Shown here: positions 9,575 through 18,684 of the stretch, piece by piece
Numbering within the stretch: position 1 is the stretch's first letter
Layout: every line of letters starts with the position of its first letter
Source: Martelella sp. AD-3
Lineage (GTDB): Bacteria; Pseudomonadota; Alphaproteobacteria; Rhizobiales; Rhizobiaceae
DNA length: 64,000 bases
Reading direction: 5' to 3'
NCBI RefSeq assembly: GCF_001578105.1
Contig: NZ_CP014275.1
Coordinates: forward strand, 2,232,001-2,296,000
Translations under genes and position numbers: made by a program
The notes under the pieces: generated by a model
Databases searched by the model: none
Told to the model about the DNA's origin: nothing
The model's input: the letters and a program-made list of their open reading frames with translations, nothing else

Positions 9575-10312
9575 TCAGACCATCACCATGCCGCCATTGA
9601 CGTGCAGGGTCTGGCCCGTGACATAGCTCGCCTCGTTCGAGGCAAGATAGGTGACGGCGGAAGCGATGTCATCCCCGCTGCCCATGCGCTTCATCGGCAC
9701 GGCGGAAAGAATGCCCTCCTTCTGCTTGTCGTTCAGCTTGTCGGTCATCGCCGTCTCGATAAAGCCCGGCGCCACGCAGTTGACGGTGACGTTGCGCGGC
9801 GCGACTTCCTGCGCCAGCGATTTCGAAAAACCAATCATGCCGGCCTTGGCGGCGCAGTAATTGGCCTGCCCCGGATTGCCGGTGACGCCGACGATCGAGG
9901 TGATGTTGATCACGCGACCGAAGCGGCGGCGCATCATCGGATGCATGATCGCCCGCGTCAGGACGAAGGCGGCCGTCAGGTTGACCTCCAGCACGCTTTC
10001 CCAGTCGGCATCGCTCATGCGCACGAACAGACCGTCCTTGGTGATGCCGGCATTGTTGACCAGAATGTCGATGCCGCCGAGGTCGGCCTCGGCCTTCTCG
10101 CCGAGCGCCTTGACGGCGTCGCGGTCGGAAAGGTCGGCGGGAAACACATGGGCGCGCTCGCCGAGATCGGCGGCCAGCGCCTCAAGCTTTTCCGCCCGCG
10201 TGCCGTGCAGGGCGACGGTCGCGCCCTGCCCGTGCAGCTGGCGGGCGATCGCCTCGCCGATGCCGCCGCTTGCGCCGGTTACGAGCGCCTTGCGCCCCGA
10301 AAGATCCAACAT
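9575..10312 (-). CDS. fabG: 3-oxoacyl-ACP reductase
   Basis: 245 residues. NADPH-dependent reduction of beta-ketoacyl-ACP in fatty-acid elongation. It is a Rossmann SDR with TGASGGIGEAIA, the NNAGIT motif and the YCAAKAGMIGFSKSLAQE catalytic Tyr/Lys block, ending GQTLHVNGGMVMV. Full-length, with the start at the conserved MLDLSGRKALVTG. It lies 67 bases downstream of fabD and is probably cotranscribed with it; tandem terminators follow before acpP. Confidence 0.97.
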   Translation of the reverse strand: MLDLSGRKALVTGASGGIGEAIARQLHGQGATVALHGTRAEKLEALAADLGERAHVFPADLSDRDAVKALGEKAEADLGGIDILVNNAGITKDGLFVRMSDADWESVLEVNLTAAFVLTRAIMHPMMRRRFGRVINITSIVGVTGNPGQANYCAAKAGMIGFSKSLAQEVAPRNVTVNCVAPGFIETAMTDKLNDKQKEGILSAVPMKRMGSGDDIASAVTYLASNEASYVTGQTLHVNGGMVMV

Positions 10313-10379
10313 TTTAAAACCTCGTCCCGTATCTAGTCTTGCGTGAGGGTCCGCGCGCAGCGAACCAGTATCAATCGAT

Positions 10380-11324
10380 TCAGCCCTTGATAGCCTTCAG
10401 CGCGCCGTCGATATCGTCCGGTCCGCCGACGGCAATGCCGTTGACCGAACGGTCGATGCGACGCGCCAGGCCGGTCAGCACCTTGCCGGCGCCGATCTCA
10501 TAAAGCGTCTCGACCTGGTTGGCCGCAAACCAGCTGACGGTTTCGCGCCAGCGCACCCGTCCGGTGACCTGGGCGATGAGCAGGCTCGCGATCTCTTCCG
10601 GATCGGAAACCGGCTCGGCGCGCACATTGGCAACGACCGGCACCGCCGGCACGCCCTTGCGCACCTCTGCCAATGCCTCTTCCATGGCATCGGCGGCAGG
10701 CGCCATCAGCGAGGAATGGAAGGGAGCCGACACCGGCAGCAGCAGCGCGCGCTTTGCGCCCTTATCCGTTGCCAGCGCAACGCCCTTTTCAACGCCGGCC
10801 TTTTCGCCGGAAATCACCACCTGGCCGCCGCCATTGTCATTGGCGATCTCGCAGACGCCGGCCGAGGACGCTTCCTTGCAAACCGCCTCGACATCCTCGA
10901 AGGCAAGCCCGATGACCGCCGCCATGGCGCCCTTGCCCACCGGAACGGCCTTCTGCATGGCATTGCCGCGGATGCGCAGGAGACGCGCCGTGTCAGCCAG
11001 AGAAAATGTGCCGGCCGCGCAAAGCGCGGAATATTCGCCCAGCGAATGGCCGGCGACGTAGGAAATGTCGGCCTTCAGGTCGAGGCCTTCCGCCTCCAGC
11101 ACACGGATCGCGGCGAGCGAGACCGCCATCAGCGCCGGCTGCGTATTGGCGGTCAGCTGAAGCTGGTCTTCGGGGCCTTCCCATATCGTGCGGGACAGTT
11201 TTTCGCCGAGCGCGTCATCCACTTCCTCGAAAACGAGCCTTGCGGCGGTGAATTCATCGGCCAGCGACTTGCCCATGCCGACGCTCTGGCTGCCCTGTCC
11301 GGGAAAGGTGAATGCGACTGTCAT
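10380..11324 (-). CDS. fabD: Malonyl-CoA:ACP transacylase
   Basis: 314 residues. Transfers malonate from CoA to ACP, feeding FabF and related enzymes. It starts with TVAFTFPGQGSQSVGMG and carries the nucleophile elbow VAGHSLGEYSALCA with the catalytic Ser. PFHSSLMAPA carries the conserved His. The ATG at 11324 is preceded by AGGGGGA and begins at the conserved N-terminus; the frame extends eight codons further upstream. It is the first gene of the reverse fab cluster and is divergent from the aldo/keto reductase gene. Confidence 0.97.
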   Translation of the reverse strand: MTVAFTFPGQGSQSVGMGKSLADEFTAARLVFEEVDDALGEKLSRTIWEGPEDQLQLTANTQPALMAVSLAAIRVLEAEGLDLKADISYVAGHSLGEYSALCAAGTFSLADTARLLRIRGNAMQKAVPVGKGAMAAVIGLAFEDVEAVCKEASSAGVCEIANDNGGGQVVISGEKAGVEKGVALATDKGAKRALLLPVSAPFHSSLMAPAADAMEEALAEVRKGVPAVPVVANVRAEPVSDPEEIASLLIAQVTGRVRWRETVSWFAANQVETLYEIGAGKVLTGLARRIDRSVNGIAVGGPDDIDGALKAIKG

Positions 11325-11547
11325 CTGCGGTCCCCCTGAGGCGATCATTCAATGTGGTTCGACGCGGTTCACCCCGGAGCCACGTCTGAAAGGCCTTCCA
11401 TTTGACGTTTCGACCGCCGGTGTCAATAGCGGCCCCCCGCCATTCGCGGCTGAATTTGCGCGTGAAAATGCCGTTGGGCGCTTGCGCTGCGGCGCTATCC
11501 GGCTAAGTTTCCTCAAAACCCGCCATTTCAGTATTTCAGGTAATTTC

Positions 11548-12591
11548 ATGAAAACCAATAGTTTGGGCCGCACCGGCATAGAAGTTTCGCAAATCTGCCT
11601 CGGAACCATGACATGGGGCACGCAGAACGCGGAGGCGGAGGCCCACGCCCAGATGGACTACGCCGTGGACAACGGCGTGAACTTCTTCGATACCGCCGAA
11701 ATGTATCCGGTCACGCCGCTCAGCGCGGAAACCTATGGCCGCACGGAGGAATTTGTCGGTTCGTGGTTCGAACGCCGCAAGAAGCGCGACGACATCGTGC
11801 TCGCGACCAAGATCGCCGGCCCCGGCCGCCCGTGGGTGCGCGACGGCAAGCCGATCACCCCGCAGGCGATCCGCAATGCGCTTGACGCCAGCCTGAAGCG
11901 GCTGAAGACCGACTATATCGACCTCTACCAGATCCACTGGCCCAATCGCGGCCATTTCCACTTCCGCAATTCCTGGACATATTCTCCTTACGGCCAGGAC
12001 CGCTACCAGAGCCATGTCGATATCGCCGAGACGCTCGACACGCTGGACAGGCTTGTGAAGGCCGGCAAGATCCGCGCCATCGGCCTTTCCAATGAGACGG
12101 CCTGGGGCACGATGCGCTATCTCAACCGCGCCGAACAGCACGACCGGACGCGCATTTCCACCGTCCAGAACGAATACAGCCTGCTCTACCGGCACCATGA
12201 TCTCGATATGGCGGAACTTGCCTATTACGAGGATGTCGGCCTGCTCGCCTTCTCGCCGCTTGCAACCGGGCTTCTGACCGGCAAATATCTCGGCGGAAAG
12301 GTGCCGGCCGGTTCGCGCGCCTCGATCCAGCCGGAGCTTGGCGGCCGCCGCAAGCCGCAGCAGGAGCCGGCCGTGGAAGCTTATCTCGCCGTCGCCGAAA
12401 AGCACGGACTCGACCCGGCGCAGATGGCGCTCGCCTTCGTGCTGTCGCGGCCCTTCGTCACCGCCGCGATCATCGGCGCGACCTCGATGGAGCAGCTGAA
12501 GACCAATATCGCCGCCCACGAACTGACGTTGTCGGATGCCGTGCTGGAAGACATCGCCAAAGTTCACCGGCAATTCCCGATGCCGATCTAA
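11548..12591 (+). CDS. Aldo/keto reductase, Tas-like
   Basis: 347 residues. NADPH-dependent oxidoreductase with a TIM-barrel fold; physiological substrate unknown. Similar in layout to E. coli Tas: LGRTGIEVSQICLGTMTWG, then DTAEMYPVTPLSAETYGRTE with the Asp/Tyr pair, LATKIAG with the catalytic Lys, YQIHWPNRG with the His, and NEYSLLYR in the cofactor-binding half. The open frame reaches far upstream into the fabD promoter region, but the conserved N-terminus fixes the start at 11548. Monocistronic by layout, about 220 bases from the divergent fabD start. Confidence 0.92.
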   Translation: MKTNSLGRTGIEVSQICLGTMTWGTQNAEAEAHAQMDYAVDNGVNFFDTAEMYPVTPLSAETYGRTEEFVGSWFERRKKRDDIVLATKIAGPGRPWVRDGKPITPQAIRNALDASLKRLKTDYIDLYQIHWPNRGHFHFRNSWTYSPYGQDRYQSHVDIAETLDTLDRLVKAGKIRAIGLSNETAWGTMRYLNRAEQHDRTRISTVQNEYSLLYRHHDLDMAELAYYEDVGLLAFSPLATGLLTGKYLGGKVPAGSRASIQPELGGRRKPQQEPAVEAYLAVAEKHGLDPAQMALAFVLSRPFVTAAIIGATSMEQLKTNIAAHELTLSDAVLEDIAKVHRQFPMPI

Positions 12592-12702
12592 ACGATTCAT
12601 CCGGCGGGACATTGTTTCCGCCCGACCGCGCCCCATATGCGGTCGCTGGGACGAAATTTTCGCCGGTTTACCAACCGGCTTGGCAGGGACAGGGACCGGA
12701 AC

Positions 12703-13632
12703 TTGGACTACCTTTATATCGCACTCGGCCTCCTCGGACTTTATTTCGGCGCGGAATGGCTGGTCTCCGGCGCGGTGGCCACGGCGCGGCGGATCGGCAT
12801 TTCACCCCTGATCGCATCGCTCGTCATCGTCGGTTTCGGCACATCGCTGCCGGAACTGCTGGTCTCGGTTCGGGCCGCTCTGTCCGGGGCGCCGGGCATC
12901 GCGCTCGGCAATGTCGTCGGCTCCAACATCGCCAATATCCTGCTGATCGTCGGTCTTGCCGCCGTCATTTTCCCGATTGCCGGCTGGGACCGCTCCGTCC
13001 GGCGCGATGCCGCGACCATGGTGGCCTCGGCCGTCATCCTGCTTTTCCTCGTGCAGTATCAGGTGATCGACCGCATTGCCGGCGTCGTGCTCCTGGCAAT
13101 CCTCGCCCTTTATCTCCTGCGCACCTACATGTGGGCGCGCAGGACCGGCGCAAACCTGAATGACGACGTCGAAGTCGATGTCGACGCCATGCCGGTGTGG
13201 AAGATGGGCTTGCTGATCGTGGCGGGCCTCGTCGTTCTGCTTTTCGGCGCGGAATTCCTGATCCGCGGCGCGACCGAGCTTGCCGCCCATTTCGGCGTGT
13301 CGGATGCCGTTGTCGGGCTCACAGTCGTCGCCGTCGGCACCAGCCTGCCGGAACTGGCGACCGCCGTCGTCGCCGCCACCCGCCGCCATTCCGATGTCGC
13401 CATCGGCAACGTCACCGGCTCCTGCATCTTCAACACACTCTGCATCCTCGGCGCCACGGCCGCGATCGCGCCGCTGCCGGTCTCCGACGGCTTCGCCACG
13501 CTTGATGTGCCGGTGATGCTGGCAGCGAGCGTATTCTTCGCGGCAATGCTGTTTTTTGCAAAGACCTTTCACCGGGCGACGGGCGCTGCCATGGTCGCGG
13601 CCTACGCCGGATATATCGTATATCTGATCTAG
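12703..13632 (+). CDS. Na+/Ca2+ exchanger (CaCA/YrbG) family membrane protein
   Basis: 309 residues with about ten membrane helices in two inverted halves. Each half carries the alpha-repeat ion-binding motif: GFGTSLPELLVSVRAAL with GNVVGSNIANILLIVG, and VGTSLPELATAVVAAT with GNVTGSCIFNTLCILG. Both acidic Glu residues are present, so cation/Ca2+ exchange is likely, but the ion is not determined by sequence. I chose the TTG at 12703, which has AGGGA upstream and begins right at the first membrane helix; a longer ATG start at 12637 would add a basic tail unlikely to be real. Confidence 0.88.
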   Translation: MDYLYIALGLLGLYFGAEWLVSGAVATARRIGISPLIASLVIVGFGTSLPELLVSVRAALSGAPGIALGNVVGSNIANILLIVGLAAVIFPIAGWDRSVRRDAATMVASAVILLFLVQYQVIDRIAGVVLLAILALYLLRTYMWARRTGANLNDDVEVDVDAMPVWKMGLLIVAGLVVLLFGAEFLIRGATELAAHFGVSDAVVGLTVVAVGTSLPELATAVVAATRRHSDVAIGNVTGSCIFNTLCILGATAAIAPLPVSDGFATLDVPVMLAASVFFAAMLFFAKTFHRATGAAMVAAYAGYIVYLI

Positions 13633-13735
13633 AGCATCGGACGAGAAAGTGGTTACCGGTTTTTCGATAACCCGATGCGCCCAAACAAAGAAATGGAGCA
13701 TCGGGGTTCAGATTGACCGCCCGATGATCTAGCGG
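13633..13735 (+). repeat. Intergenic palindromic repeat of rhizobial type
   Basis: Immediately after the exchanger stop, GAGCATCGG and CCGATGCGC arms flank an AT-richer centre. A second GAGCATCGGG follows at about 13698, then CCCGATGATCTAG. This arrangement (AGAGCATCGG to CCGATGATCTAG) resembles palindromic elements scattered between rhizobial genes. It could fold as an RNA hairpin and end transcription. The rest of the gap up to 13929 shows nothing else I can name. Confidence 0.5.
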
Positions 13736-13929
13736 CGAGGCCGCCTCATTCGATCATGGTCCCGCGGCGCGAAGCGCCTTTCTGGCGACAGCGCGGCGAT
13801 CCGGCGCGCGGCACGAATGCTCGTTGACCCGCGCACCTACCATCCGGCCCCTCCGGTCTCTTTTCAAAGCCAAATAGGCTGCCTTTGGTTGACTCGCGCC
13901 TACTCGCGTGTTGGGAAGGGGCAGGATGG

Positions 13930-15501
13930 ATGTCGCAGGACACTTCCGCCTGCGACGAGCAAAAAACCGGGGGGCGCCTGCTCGTGCACTTCAACAAGAC
14001 CGTCATCATTTCGCTCCTTCTGTGCCTGCCGATCGGCGCCTGGGGCGTTCTCGCGCCCGAACAGATGGCGGCGAGCGTTCTGGGCTTCACCAGCTATTTC
14101 ATGATCGGCGCCAGCTGGTGGTGGCTTGGTCTGTGTTCGGGTTTCGTGATTCTCGCCGCCTTTCTCGCCCTTGGCCCCTATGGCAACATCCGGCTCGGCA
14201 AGGACGACGAGAAGCCGGAATTTTCCTATTCATCCTGGATCGCGATGCTGTTTGCCGGCGGCATGGGCGCAGGGCTTCTCTTCTGGGGTGTTGCCGAACC
14301 GGTAACCCATTTCGAGAACCCGCCGGTCGGCGTCGGCGGATCGGCGGAAGCCGCGCGCCAGGCGCTCGTGATCACCAACCTGCACTGGGGTCTGCACGCC
14401 TGGTCGATCTACGGCGTGTGCGCTCTTGTCATCGCTTATTTCACCTTCCGTCTCGACAAGCCGCCGCTGATCTCGACGCCGCTGCGCGGGCTTTTCTCGG
14501 GCAGATCCGCCGAAGCTGCGGCAACGACGGCGGATGTCCTTGGCGTTGTTGCCGTTGTCTTCGGCCTTGCCGGTTCGCTCGCCATGGGCGCGCTGCAGGT
14601 GCGGTCCGGCCTGACGGCCATGTTCGACCTGCCGGAGGTCAACACGACATCGCTGCTGATCCTGGCAGTTCTCTTCCTGATGTACATGATTTCGACGCTG
14701 ACCGGCGTCGAGAAGGGCATGAAGCTACTGTCCGACATCAACATGGCGCTCGGCCTCGCCCTGATGGCCTTCATCCTGATCTTCGGGCCGACCGCCTTCA
14801 TCATGGAAACCTTCGTCACCACGATCGGCGCTTACGTTTCCCAATTCGTGAGCATGTCGTTCCGTCTGTTCCCCTTCGAGGGCGTAACCGAATGGTCGGC
14901 GAACTGGACGCTGACCTATCTGATCTGGTGGCTCGCCTGGGGGCCGTTCGTCGGCGTCTTCATCGCCCGGATTTCGCGCGGGCGGACGATTCGCGAGTTC
15001 TGTACGGGCGTGATCCTGATCCCGACGGCGTTCTCTCTGTTCTGGTTTGCCGTTTTTGGCGGCGCCGGCATCTATGTCGAGATGTACGGTCCGGGCGGGC
15101 TTGCCTCGGTCATCACCCAGGATGTCGCCGCCGCCCTTTTCACCTTTCTCGACTATTTCCCGTTCGCGAACGTCCTCAGCTTCGGCGCGCTCGTGCTGAT
15201 CGTCATCTTTCTCGTCACCTCCGCCGACAGCGGCACATTCGTGCTTTCGATGATGACGACGAACGGCAACCTCAACCCGCCGTCGGCTTCCAAGATCGTC
15301 TGGGGCAGCATCGTCGCGATCATCACGGCGGCGACGCTTCTTGCCGGGTCCGTCGATGTCGCGCGGGCCATGTCGACGCTCGGCGCGATACCCTTTTCCG
15401 CGATCCTGATGCTGCAGATCGTGAGTTTCTTGAGACGACTCAGAAGCGATCCCTCACGCAGCGGGCCCGTTGAGGACCGCGCCGGCGAGGTGGCGTCATG
15501 A
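13930..15501 (+). CDS. BCCT family (betaine/carnitine/choline) transporter
   Basis: 523 residues, about twelve membrane helices. Secondary transporter for quaternary-ammonium or related zwitterionic compounds, usually driven by Na+ or H+. The family motifs GMGAGLLFWGVAEPVTHF and NLHWGLHAWSIYG are clear, and the substrate-site segment WWLAWGPFVGVFIARISRGRTIREF is conserved. I chose the ATG at 13930 (GGGGCAGGATGG upstream) over an in-frame TTG at 13885. The stop overlaps the start of a binding-protein gene by 4 bases (ATGA). That is odd, because BCCT carriers normally work without a periplasmic binding protein. No long regulatory C-terminal tail of the BetP type is seen. Confidence 0.93.
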   Translation: MSQDTSACDEQKTGGRLLVHFNKTVIISLLLCLPIGAWGVLAPEQMAASVLGFTSYFMIGASWWWLGLCSGFVILAAFLALGPYGNIRLGKDDEKPEFSYSSWIAMLFAGGMGAGLLFWGVAEPVTHFENPPVGVGGSAEAARQALVITNLHWGLHAWSIYGVCALVIAYFTFRLDKPPLISTPLRGLFSGRSAEAAATTADVLGVVAVVFGLAGSLAMGALQVRSGLTAMFDLPEVNTTSLLILAVLFLMYMISTLTGVEKGMKLLSDINMALGLALMAFILIFGPTAFIMETFVTTIGAYVSQFVSMSFRLFPFEGVTEWSANWTLTYLIWWLAWGPFVGVFIARISRGRTIREFCTGVILIPTAFSLFWFAVFGGAGIYVEMYGPGGLASVITQDVAAALFTFLDYFPFANVLSFGALVLIVIFLVTSADSGTFVLSMMTTNGNLNPPSASKIVWGSIVAIITAATLLAGSVDVARAMSTLGAIPFSAILMLQIVSFLRRLRSDPSRSGPVEDRAGEVAS

Positions 15502-17342
15502 GAAGGCTGATCTCGCTTCTGATCGTATTCGTCCTCGCCGGCTGCGCGGCACAACCGGTGCGTATCGGCTCGAAAGACCTTGCGGAAAGCAGGATCCTTG
15601 CGGAGATGTTCGCCCTTCTGCTCGAAGAGGATGGCATCAAGGTCAAGCGCGTTCCGGCGCTGGGGTCGACCGGCATCGTCTTCCAGGCGCTCACCGATGA
15701 CGACATCGACCTTTATCCCGAATACACCGGAACGGCGCTGGCGTTCATGGGAGCGCCCCGCATGGCTGACGCTGACGAAGCGTATTCGGTCGTCAACGGG
15801 CGACTTTCGGACAACGCGCTCGTCATGCTCGACCGTCTCGGCTTTGCAACGGATTATGCGGTTCTGACCCGCCCGGCGGTTGCCGCCGAGAACGGCCTTG
15901 AAACCATATCGGATCTGGCCGGACCCGATGACCGCATGCGCCTCGGCGTGATGCAGTCCTTCGCGGAACGCCCGCGCGACGGCCTCGAACCCTTCCTCGA
16001 TCGTTTCGGCCTCTCCTTCGACACGGTCACGGTGTTTCCGGAAGCCGGACGCAACGATCTCTACGATGCCCTGGTCGAGCGCAGGGTCGATATCGTCGTC
16101 GGTCTGACGACCGATCCGGAGATCGTCGACTACAACCTGGTCGCGCTCGATGATTCGACCGGCTTTTTCCCGGTCTACGAAGCCGCGCCCCTGACATCGA
16201 CGGCTGCGCTGGAGCGCCGGCCGGAGATCGCCGAGATCATGGCAAAGCTCGCCGGACGCATCGATGACGAGATGATGCAGACGCTCAATGCCGCCGTGCG
16301 CCTCGACGGCCGGCCGGTCGCCCGCGTTGCGCGGCGCGCGCTTTATGACATGGGCCTCGTCGAGAAGCCGCCGCGCGAACGCACGCCTCAGCTCGGCATC
16401 GCGATTGTGCCGGAGACCATTGGCACGGACTCCGCCATCGACGCCCTGCGCGCCGTGCGCGAGGCCATGCGCGGCCGCGACGTGAATTTCTTGGCCGATG
16501 ACGCGCCGATCGACGCGCTTGCGGCCGATCGGGCCCGCCTGGCCTTTGCCCCCGCCGTCTCCGGGTTCGTCAGCTCGAACGGACGGATCGTCCGCGACGA
16601 CCGGCTCGAGGCCGTCGCGGCCGTCGGCTCGACCTTCCTGCACGCGCTGTCGCTTGCCGACAATCCCGTCTCGCCCTTCGAAGCGGGCATCATCGCATCC
16701 GGGCCGGAAGGCTCCGCGTCGCATCTTCTGGCCACCGTCGTGGCAAGGACCGGAGGCAGGCAAGCCACGGTCCTGCCGCTTGCCGATGAACGCACCGGGA
16801 CCGCGGCCTCAGCGCTTGAGAACGGCGATGCCGATGTCGCGCTCGTCTTCGCCACGCCGGGCCGCCAGGATGTGGCCGATCTTCTCGCGCAGGATGAGGC
16901 GATCACGCTTGTCGATGCGAATGGCTGGTGGGAAGGCGCGGCTCAGGTTCTGCTTCCGGTCATGCGCGAGGCGCAGATCAGCGCCGATACCTATGACGGA
17001 GTCGGGAAGGCGGTGACCACGCTCTCGACACAGCTCATCCTGTTCGGCCCGGCAGCGCCGGAACGCTTCCTCGTCGGACAGCAGGGTCCCGGCGCCTTCT
17101 TCGACGAACAGCGCCCGCTTCAGGATCGCAATGTCGAGGCGATCAACCGCAATCTCGGCCTGCATGCCGCCGTCGACCCCTATCTGAGGCGGGCCGCGGC
17201 GTTGACCCCGCAGGTCAATATCCGCGACGACCGCATCAACCCCTATCCAGGGCGCGCGATCCTGATGATCGTGATTCTCGCCTATCTCGTCTGGGTCATC
17301 TGGCTGTTCATCCGCCCGGAAAGGCCGGAGGAGCGGCAGTAG
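15498..17342 (+). CDS. Two-domain substrate-binding lipoprotein (OpuBC-like + TAXI-like) with C-terminal membrane helix
   Basis: 614 residues. The lipobox VLAGC (Cys16) predicts an acylated periplasmic protein. Residues about 20-290 match the glycine-betaine/choline binding domain (VRIGSKDLAESRILAEMFALL, DIDLYPEYTGTALAF). Residues about 295-570 look like a second periplasmic binding domain of TAXI/NMT1 type (LGIAIVPETIGTDSAIDALR, DADVALVFATPG, ANGWWEGAAQVLLPVMREA). The end carries one hydrophobic helix (AILMIVILAYLVWVIWLFI) before a charged tail. It overlaps the BCCT gene by 4 bases, so the two are translationally coupled. No ABC permease, ATPase or TRAP membrane gene is nearby. Partnership with the BCCT carrier is inference; a sensory role is an alternative. 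Confidence 0.8.
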   Translation: MRRLISLLIVFVLAGCAAQPVRIGSKDLAESRILAEMFALLLEEDGIKVKRVPALGSTGIVFQALTDDDIDLYPEYTGTALAFMGAPRMADADEAYSVVNGRLSDNALVMLDRLGFATDYAVLTRPAVAAENGLETISDLAGPDDRMRLGVMQSFAERPRDGLEPFLDRFGLSFDTVTVFPEAGRNDLYDALVERRVDIVVGLTTDPEIVDYNLVALDDSTGFFPVYEAAPLTSTAALERRPEIAEIMAKLAGRIDDEMMQTLNAAVRLDGRPVARVARRALYDMGLVEKPPRERTPQLGIAIVPETIGTDSAIDALRAVREAMRGRDVNFLADDAPIDALAADRARLAFAPAVSGFVSSNGRIVRDDRLEAVAAVGSTFLHALSLADNPVSPFEAGIIASGPEGSASHLLATVVARTGGRQATVLPLADERTGTAASALENGDADVALVFATPGRQDVADLLAQDEAITLVDANGWWEGAAQVLLPVMREAQISADTYDGVGKAVTTLSTQLILFGPAAPERFLVGQQGPGAFFDEQRPLQDRNVEAINRNLGLHAAVDPYLRRAAALTPQVNIRDDRINPYPGRAILMIVILAYLVWVIWLFIRPERPEERQ

Positions 17343-17654
17343 AGCGCCGTGCGTCCGTTCGGACGCACAAGGGCAAAGCGCTTGCCGGCCTCAATTCCGG
17401 GACAATGTCACCGGCTTTCAAATCTTCGCCGCGTCCGGCGCACCGGTTATGCCGGAGCGTGGCGGTTCAGTGCAGAAATGCTGTCTCTCGTTCCTCGGGC
17501 TCATCGGGGAATAGCGATACCAGATTGCTGCAAAACAGTAATTTCCGCGCCGGCGGCTTCTTCGACCCGAACCGACGCGATACCGCTCCGGTTCGTTTTT
17601 CAGGAACGCCGCCGCGCGCCTGTCCGCCGAATTGTATCGGCGTGAACGGAGAGC
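17343..17654. other. Intergenic stretch without recognised gene
   Basis: About 310 bases between the binding-protein gene and the promoter/operator before the oxidoreductase gene. Short open frames here have no recognisable content. I see no T-tailed hairpin. Confidence 0.5.
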
Positions 17655-17684
17655 TTGCAACAAGAAACTTGTTAGTATAACAAG
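17655..17684 (+). promoter_or_regulatory. Putative TetR operator overlapping promoter of oxidoreductase gene
   Basis: CTTGTTA (17668-17674) and TAACAAG (17678-17684) form a perfect 7-bp inverted repeat around GTA. A TTGCAA at 17655 and TATAAC at 17676 could be -35 and -10 boxes, although 15 bases apart is short. The site ends 27 bases before the oxidoreductase ATG, where a repressor encoded by the downstream TetR gene would block transcription. Confidence 0.55.
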
Positions 17685-17711
17685 CAAGATATTCAACCGA
17701 GGAATTTCAAC

Positions 17712-18650
17712 ATGCAGGCGATCATTGTGAAAGAGTTCGGCGCAGCCGATCAATTGTGTCTTGCAAGCGTACCCGCGCCTTCAGCGAACGAGGGCGAGAT
17801 CGTTATCGATGTCGAGGCAGCCGGCGTAGGGCTCTTGGACGTCCTGCAGCGCAGGGGCCTTTTCGGCGGCACTCTGCCCGGTTTCGTTCCGGGCGTGGAG
17901 GTCGCGGGCACGGTTGCCCGCGTTGGCGCGGGGGTTGACGCCGCGCTCGTCGGAAAACGCGTCTTCGCCCTGGGTCAAGGCGGTTATGCCCAGCAATTTG
18001 TTGCCCGGTCCAGCAGGATGGTCGTGCTGCCTGAAAACGTTTCTCCCGCGGCGGCCGTTTCCCTCGGAACGAGTGCATTGGTGGCGCGCTTCAGCATCAG
18101 GCGAGCGAGACTTCAGGCCGGCGAAAGCGTCCTGGTCCGGGGGGCCAGCGGCGGCATCGGTTCCATGACGGTCCAGATGGCCGTGAATTCAGGAGCGGTT
18201 GTCACCGCCCTGACGAACGCCGCCGCCGCCGATCGTGTCGGAGCCCTCGGGGCCGAGCATGTCATACGGCGGGGCGACGGCGCCAGGCCCGACGGTCCCT
18301 TTGACGTCATCATCGACCCCGTAGCCGGCGACGATGGACCCGATATGGTCGCAGCCCTGAAGCCGAACGGACGTTACCTTGTGAACGGCGCGGCTGCCGG
18401 CTTTCCGCCCTCCGGCATTGATCGCGTCATGCTGCAGAACTTTTCAAATTCGCTCACCTATTCGCTGTTCAGCCTTGATTCGGTGCGCGACGACGAATTG
18501 GTCTCCGCGGCAGACGATATTTTTTCCGAGGCCGCAGGCGGAGCGCTTCGCTCGCTGATCGCTCAGATACTTCCCCTCCATCAGGCACCACAGGCGCATG
18601 AGATGCTGGAGTCAGGAGGCATTTTTGGCAAGATCGTGCTACAGCCGTAG
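17712..18650 (+). CDS. NADPH:quinone reductase-like MDR oxidoreductase
   Basis: 312 residues. Medium-chain dehydrogenase/reductase of the zinc-free quinone oxidoreductase type. An N-terminal GroES-like part (MQAIIVKEFGAADQLCLASV, GLLDVLQRRGLFGG, PGFVPGVEVAGTVARVG) is followed by a Rossmann part with VRGASGGIGSMTVQMAV for NADPH. No zinc-ligand cluster is visible. It probably reduces quinones or reactive carbonyls. It starts 27 bases after a palindrome and is followed 34 bases later by a TetR-family gene, which suggests inducible, self-controlled expression of the pair. Confidence 0.88.
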   Translation: MQAIIVKEFGAADQLCLASVPAPSANEGEIVIDVEAAGVGLLDVLQRRGLFGGTLPGFVPGVEVAGTVARVGAGVDAALVGKRVFALGQGGYAQQFVARSSRMVVLPENVSPAAAVSLGTSALVARFSIRRARLQAGESVLVRGASGGIGSMTVQMAVNSGAVVTALTNAAAADRVGALGAEHVIRRGDGARPDGPFDVIIDPVAGDDGPDMVAALKPNGRYLVNGAAAGFPPSGIDRVMLQNFSNSLTYSLFSLDSVRDDELVSAADDIFSEAAGGALRSLIAQILPLHQAPQAHEMLESGGIFGKIVLQP

Positions 18651-18684
18651 AAAGTGCTCAAACACGCGGCAGTGAGGTCCAGCC

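Noticed and set aside
15153-16763. 536-codon open frame on the minus strand
   Set aside because: It lies antisense to the BCCT and binding-protein genes, has no domain words or ribosome-binding site, and results from high GC.
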